Below, in pieces: positions 60,428 through 64,000 of a stretch of 64,000 nt of DNA. The stretch is from positions 558,001 through 622,000 of the forward strand of contig NZ_JACVAQ010000001.1 in NCBI RefSeq assembly GCF_014851905.1, in the 5' to 3' direction. The DNA is from Pseudomonas sp. PDM14. Its GTDB lineage: Bacteria > Pseudomonadota > Gammaproteobacteria > Pseudomonadales > Pseudomonadaceae. The stretch's first letter is position 1; every line of letters starts with the position of its first letter. Under the pieces are notes generated by a model. The model searched no databases. It was not told the origin of the DNA and saw nothing but the letters and a program-made list of their open reading frames with translations. The position numbers and the translations under genes are program-made.

Positions 60428-61609
60428 CTACCCCAGGACCTTGCCGGCCTTGAGTTCGGCGATCTGTTCATCGCTGTAGCCGATTTCACGCAGCACCTCG
60501 GCGCTGTGTGCACCCACCGCAACGCCGATGTGTCGCGGCGCTTCCAAACCGTCGGAAAACCGGATCGGGCAGGCGATCTGCCGCTGCGCCGCACGACCGG
60601 CACGTGGCACTTCGGTCACCACGCCGCGCGCTTGCAGCTGCGGGTGCTCGACCGCCTCAGCCAGCCCGAGCACCGGCTCGACACAGGCGTCCACCGCGGC
60701 GAAGCGCTGTTGCCAGTCGGCGAAGTCGCGTTTCTCGATCTCGATTTCGATCTCGCGCTTGAGCGCGCGCTGATCTTCCGGCTTGGGCGACAGCCCGCGG
60801 GCAGCCAGTTCCGGGCGCCCCAGCTGAGCGCAGAACTGCTGCATGAACTGCGGTTCCAGGCTGCCAACTGACAACCAGCGCCCGTCGCGGGTGCGGTAAT
60901 GGTCATAGAAGCTGCCGCCGTTGAGCACCTGGCTCTCCATCTGCGGCTCCACGCCGCCCGCGAGGAACCCTGCACCAGACATGGCATGCAGGCTGAACGC
61001 ACAGTCGGTCATGCTGATGTCGACGTGCTGGCCCTGCCCCGTCTGCTGGCGCTGTACCACGGCGGCAAGCAGGCCGATCACGCCATGCAGCGAGCCGCCG
61101 GCGATGTCCGCCACCTGCATGCCCAACGGCAACGGCCCGCTCTCGCGGCGCCCGGTGTAGCTGGCAAGGCCGCTGATGGCCAGGTAGTTGAGGTCGTGGC
61201 CGGCACGGTCGCGATACGGGCCGGTCTGCCCGTAGCCGGTAATCGACACGTAGATCAGCCGCGGATTGATCGCCTTCAACGCCTCGTAGCCCAGGCCCAG
61301 CTTGTCCATCACTCCCGGGCGAAACTGCTCGAGGAGGATGTCGTACTCCTCGACCAGGCGATGCACCACAGCCAGCGCACCGGCCTGCTTGAGGTCCAGC
61401 GCCAGCGAGCGCTTGTTGCGGTTGAGGTAGGCGTGGCTGGTCGAACAGTCACCGTCGAACGGCGGCAGCACGCGCACCAGATCGGCACGCGTCGGCGACT
61501 CCACGCGCAACACGTCAGCGCCCATGTCGGCCAGCAGCAGCGAGGCGAAAGGCCCCGGCAACAGGGTGGAGAAATCGAGGACTTTCAGCGAAGACAGCGG
61601 GCCAGGCAT
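60428..61609 (-). CDS. CaiB/BaiF-family CoA-transferase
   Basis: Encodes 393 residues from ATG 61609. Family III CoA-transferase features are LKVLDFSTLLPGPFASLLLA at the start, ADVLRVESPTRADLVR, NRNKRSLALDLK and the IAGGSLHGVIG region. The nucleophilic Asp is expected near 160-170 in GMQVADIAGG. It moves CoA between organic acids, and the closest known relatives include racemase-type enzymes (alpha-methylacyl-CoA racemase). The substrate is unknown. Confidence 0.92.
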   Translation of the reverse strand: MPGPLSSLKVLDFSTLLPGPFASLLLADMGADVLRVESPTRADLVRVLPPFDGDCSTSHAYLNRNKRSLALDLKQAGALAVVHRLVEEYDILLEQFRPGVMDKLGLGYEALKAINPRLIYVSITGYGQTGPYRDRAGHDLNYLAISGLASYTGRRESGPLPLGMQVADIAGGSLHGVIGLLAAVVQRQQTGQGQHVDISMTDCAFSLHAMSGAGFLAGGVEPQMESQVLNGGSFYDHYRTRDGRWLSVGSLEPQFMQQFCAQLGRPELAARGLSPKPEDQRALKREIEIEIEKRDFADWQQRFAAVDACVEPVLGLAEAVEHPQLQARGVVTEVPRAGRAAQRQIACPIRFSDGLEAPRHIGVAVGAHSAEVLREIGYSDEQIAELKAGKVLG

Positions 61610-61852
61610 GGCGACTCCAGAATCGAAAGTGAGCACGTGCGCGCGCAACGCCGCGCAGGAAACTACCTGCAGGGTAGGTGGCGGCGCCGATCACGCTCAA
61701 TGACCCAAGCGCTCGGCACCATTGACCCAATCGGCCACCTGCCCGAGCACATTCCAGAGGGCTGGCAACTGCTCCGTCGTTTTGCCCGCCAACTGTGGAT
61801 TGCGCCGGCGCACGGGCGGCGTAGTATCTGCCCTGCCGAAAAGGAGCCTACT

Positions 61853-62749
61853 GTGCGCGCCGCCGACTACACCCGCCTGCTTGCCCTCGCTGCCATCTGG
61901 GGCGCCAGCTTCCTCTTCACCCGCATGCTGGTACCGCAAGTCGGTGCGCTGCCGACCGCCTTCGGCCGGGTGCTGCTGGCTACTCTGGGACTGGTACTGA
62001 TCATCGCCGTGCTGCGCGGTGGCTGGAATTTCCGCGGCAAGCTGGGCAAGGCCCTGCTGCTCGGCGTATTCAGCTCGGGCATTCCGTTCGCCATGTACTC
62101 GCTGGCCGCGCAACACCTGCCGGCCGGCTACTCGGCGGTGTTCAACGCCACCACGCCGCTGATGGGCGTGCTGATCGGCACACTGTTCTTCCATGAGCCG
62201 ATCACCCCCGCCAAGGCTGGCGGCGTGCTGATCGGCCTGGCCGGAGTCGGCGTGCTGACGCGCACCGGGCCGATGGCCTTCGATGCCGAACTGCTCTGGG
62301 GCGCCGCGGCGTGCCTGGTCGCCACCAGCTGCTATGGCCTGGCCGGTTTCCTTACCCGGCGCTGGATTACCCAGCAAGGTGGCCTGGACAGCCGCCTGCT
62401 GGCTTTCGCCAGCCAGCTCGGCGCCACCTTGTGCCTGTTGCCATTTCTGCTCTGGAACCTGCCCCAGCAGTCGCTGGCCCCCTGGGGCGAGCCGAGTGTC
62501 TGGCTGGCGCTGGCCGGCCTGGGCCTGCTCTGCACCGCCTTTGCCTACATCCTGTATTTCCGCCTGATCGCCGACATCGGCCCGGTCAAGTCGATGACCG
62601 TGACCTTCCTCATCCCGCCGTTCGGCGTGCTCTGGGGCGTGTTGCTGCTCGACGAGCCGCTGTCCTGGGCCTACCTCTACGGCGGCGTGCTGATTGCAGT
62701 GGCGCTGTGGCTGGTGTTGCAGCCGAGTGCGGCGCAGGCCAAGACCTAG
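61853..62749 (+). CDS. EamA-family (DMT) transporter
   Basis: Encodes 298 residues, starting at GTG 61853 with AAGGAG seven bases upstream, which is better than any ATG. Ten helices in two EamA repeats: LLALAAIWGASFLFTRMLV begins the first and LLWGAAACLVATSCYGLAGF the second. It exports or imports small metabolites of unknown kind, is only distantly similar to the transporter at 8502-9407, and is divergent from the CaiB-type gene. Confidence 0.92.
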   Translation: MRAADYTRLLALAAIWGASFLFTRMLVPQVGALPTAFGRVLLATLGLVLIIAVLRGGWNFRGKLGKALLLGVFSSGIPFAMYSLAAQHLPAGYSAVFNATTPLMGVLIGTLFFHEPITPAKAGGVLIGLAGVGVLTRTGPMAFDAELLWGAAACLVATSCYGLAGFLTRRWITQQGGLDSRLLAFASQLGATLCLLPFLLWNLPQQSLAPWGEPSVWLALAGLGLLCTAFAYILYFRLIADIGPVKSMTVTFLIPPFGVLWGVLLLDEPLSWAYLYGGVLIAVALWLVLQPSAAQAKT

Positions 62750-62797
62750 GCTGAGCGCGCCTCCCAGAGGGAGCTGAAACCTGGCTGAACGCCCATG

Positions 62798-62823
62798 AAA
62801 AAGCCGCCCGAGGGCGGCTTTTT
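62798..62823. terminator. Bidirectional terminator between the DMT gene and cysK
   Basis: AAAAAGCCGCCC/GGGCGGCTTTTT with a two-base loop, flanked by A and T runs that serve both convergent genes. Confidence 0.93.
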
Positions 62824-62840
62824 CGTTGAGCTGGAAACCC

Positions 62841-63815
62841 TTACGGCTGCAGTTCCTGCTCGGTAAACAGGTCGCTGAACAGCATGCTCGACAGGTAGCG
62901 CTCGCCCGAATCCGGCAGGATCACCACGATGGTCTTGCCCTGCATCTCCGGCTGCTCGGCCAGGCGCACGGCGGCCGCCATCGCGGCGCCACAGGAAATC
63001 CCGCAGAGAATCCCCTCCTCCTGCATCAGGCGCAGGGCCATGGCCTTGGCTTCGTCGTCACTGACCAGTTCGACGCGGTCGACGATGGACAGGTCGAGGT
63101 TCTTCGGCACGAAGCCCGCGCCAATGCCCTGGATCTTGTGCGGGCTCGGCTTGACCTCATCGCCGGCCAGGGTCTGGCTGATTACCGGCGAGCCAATCGG
63201 CTCCACCGCCACCGAGAGAATCGGCTTGTGCCGGGTATGCTTGATGTAGCGCGACACCCCGGTGATGGTGCCGCCGGTGCCGACACCGGCAACCAGCACA
63301 TCGACCGCGCCATCGGTGTCGTTCCAGATTTCCGGGCCGGTGGTCTTCTCGTGGATCGCCGGGTTGGCCGGGTTGTCGAACTGCTGCGGCTGGAAGTACT
63401 TGGCCGGGTCGGAGCTGGCGATCTCGGCGGCCTTCTCGATGGCGCCCTTCATGCCCTTGGCCGGCTCAGTCAGCACCAGTTCGGCGCCCAGGGCCTTGAG
63501 CACCTTGCGCCGCTCCAGGCTCATCGAGGCCGGCATGGTCAGCAGCAGCTTGTAGCCGCGCGCCGCGGCGACAAAGGCCAGACCGATGCCGGTGTTGCCG
63601 GAGGTCGGCTCGACCAGGGTCATGCCCGGTTTGAGCACACCACGCGCCTCTGCATCCCAGATCATGTTGGCGCCGATCCGGCACTTCACCGAATAGCCCG
63701 GGTTGCGCCCTTCGGTCTTGGCCAGGATTGTCACACCCTTGGGGCCCAGGCGATTGATCTGCACCAGCGGCGTGTTGCCGATGGATTGCGCATTGTCTGC
63801 AAAGATGCGGCTCAT
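62841..63815 (-). CDS. cysK: Cysteine synthase A
   Basis: Encodes 324 residues. The PLP lysine is Lys44 in [36 protein letters not shown] is the substrate loop and [14 protein letters not shown] the phosphate-binding loop. It makes cysteine from O-acetylserine and sulfide. Its motifs separate it clearly from the PLP enzyme at 7391-8491, which has PTGSLKHR instead. It is a single gene. Confidence 0.97.
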   Translation of the reverse strand: MSRIFADNAQSIGNTPLVQINRLGPKGVTILAKTEGRNPGYSVKCRIGANMIWDAEARGVLKPGMTLVEPTSGNTGIGLAFVAAARGYKLLLTMPASMSLERRKVLKALGAELVLTEPAKGMKGAIEKAAEIASSDPAKYFQPQQFDNPANPAIHEKTTGPEIWNDTDGAVDVLVAGVGTGGTITGVSRYIKHTRHKPILSVAVEPIGSPVISQTLAGDEVKPSPHKIQGIGAGFVPKNLDLSIVDRVELVSDDEAKAMALRLMQEEGILCGISCGAAMAAAVRLAEQPEMQGKTIVVILPDSGERYLSSMLFSDLFTEQELQP

Positions 63816-63950
63816 GATGCGGTGTCCTTGTCGATTCGCGAGGCCGTCAGCCTATGCCGCACGGCCGGGCTCGTCCAGCCACACGCGGGTCGAACTCTGC
63901 GCAGCGCTTGGCAGTCCATCAACAAGACGCGCAGATAAACGGACGCCCTG

Positions 63951-64000
63951 ATGAAACGTCGATACAGCCTGCCCCTGTGGATCGTGCTCGGTCTGCTCGC
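63951..64000 (+). CDS. Start of a gene cut by the window end
   Basis: ATG 63951 begins MKRRYSLPLWIVLGLL, a basic start followed by a hydrophobic helix: a membrane or exported protein. Only 16 residues are visible, so the product cannot be named; it could be a membrane-anchored sensor kinase. Confidence 0.55.
   Translation, partial: MKRRYSLPLWIVLGLL

Noticed and set aside
60899..62749. 616-residue + strand gene ending as the DMT transporter
   Set aside because: Its first 318 residues are antisense to the CaiB-type gene; the true start is GTG 61853 with AAGGAG.
1..64000. CRISPR arrays, tRNA or rRNA genes, insertion sequences, toxin-antitoxin pairs, prophage
   Set aside because: None was recognised on reading. 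The only regular repeats are attC sites with unlike spacers that carry genes, and no transposase or integrase frame is present.

Overview
The window looks like the chromosome of a Pseudomonas of the alcaligenes/mendocina/stutzeri type. The evidence is high-GC coding sequence, gene families and gene orders typical of the genus (the fused-subunit Mrp/Pha antiporter next to a glycerate locus, pdxH next to an OmpA lipoprotein, a quiP-like acylase, a cob cluster followed by MarR/MFS/glutathione peroxidase/FadL), and a sedentary integron array with attC sites of the kind known from these species. No rRNA, tRNA, CRISPR array or transposase was seen. Comparisons with P. aeruginosa gene order are from memory, not from a search.

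Region 1 (1-6396) is the distal part of a chromosomal integron cassette array, AT-richer than the rest. Every cassette gene is on the + strand and is followed by an attC site of about 70-88 bp, so the integrase and attI should lie to the left, outside the window. Cassettes encode small unknown proteins, a four-helix membrane protein, a candidate papain/transglutaminase-fold protein, a lipoprotein that seems to start at ATT, a single-pass membrane protein, a heavily nonsense-mutated gene and a GFA-fold zinc protein. Two cassettes have no convincing gene. attC sites are intact at the left and increasingly damaged to the right, as expected if the oldest cassettes are distal. A DUF2986 gene follows the array.

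Region 2 (6.9-16.5 kb, mostly minus strand) holds a DMT exporter/PLP enzyme/GNAT operon, an AT-richer orphan nuclease-fold gene, the six-gene Mrp Na+/H+ antiporter operon, and a stretch with gene remnants. Region 3 (16.5-37.8 kb) holds a SlyB-like lipoprotein, glycerate kinase, a GntP permease and its CdaR-type regulator, pdxH, an OmpA lipoprotein, a serine hydrolase, a large periplasmic glycoside hydrolase, an HDOD protein, an SDR, dinG, two paralogous OmpA-domain lipoproteins (one with a hairpin over its ribosome binding site), two SEC-C proteins, a LEA14-like lipoprotein and the quiP-like acylase.

Region 4 (38-52.9 kb) has a PL7 alginate lyase, a FadL porin, an exported glutathione peroxidase, a MarR/MFS pair with two near-identical palindromic operators, and a ten-gene minus-strand operon for the late steps of cobalamin synthesis (cobO, cobB, bluB, cbiB, cobD/cobC, cobQ, cobU, cobT, cobC phosphatase, cobS) led by a cobalamin riboswitch. 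Region 5 (52.9-64 kb) has a Cys-rich copper-storage-like protein, an O-methyltransferase with two NlpC/P60 lipoproteins, a sirtuin, a Tag-like glycosylase, ttcA, a DnaJ-related protein, two Yip1-family membrane proteins, SprT, a CaiB-type CoA-transferase, a DMT permease, cysK and the start of one more gene.
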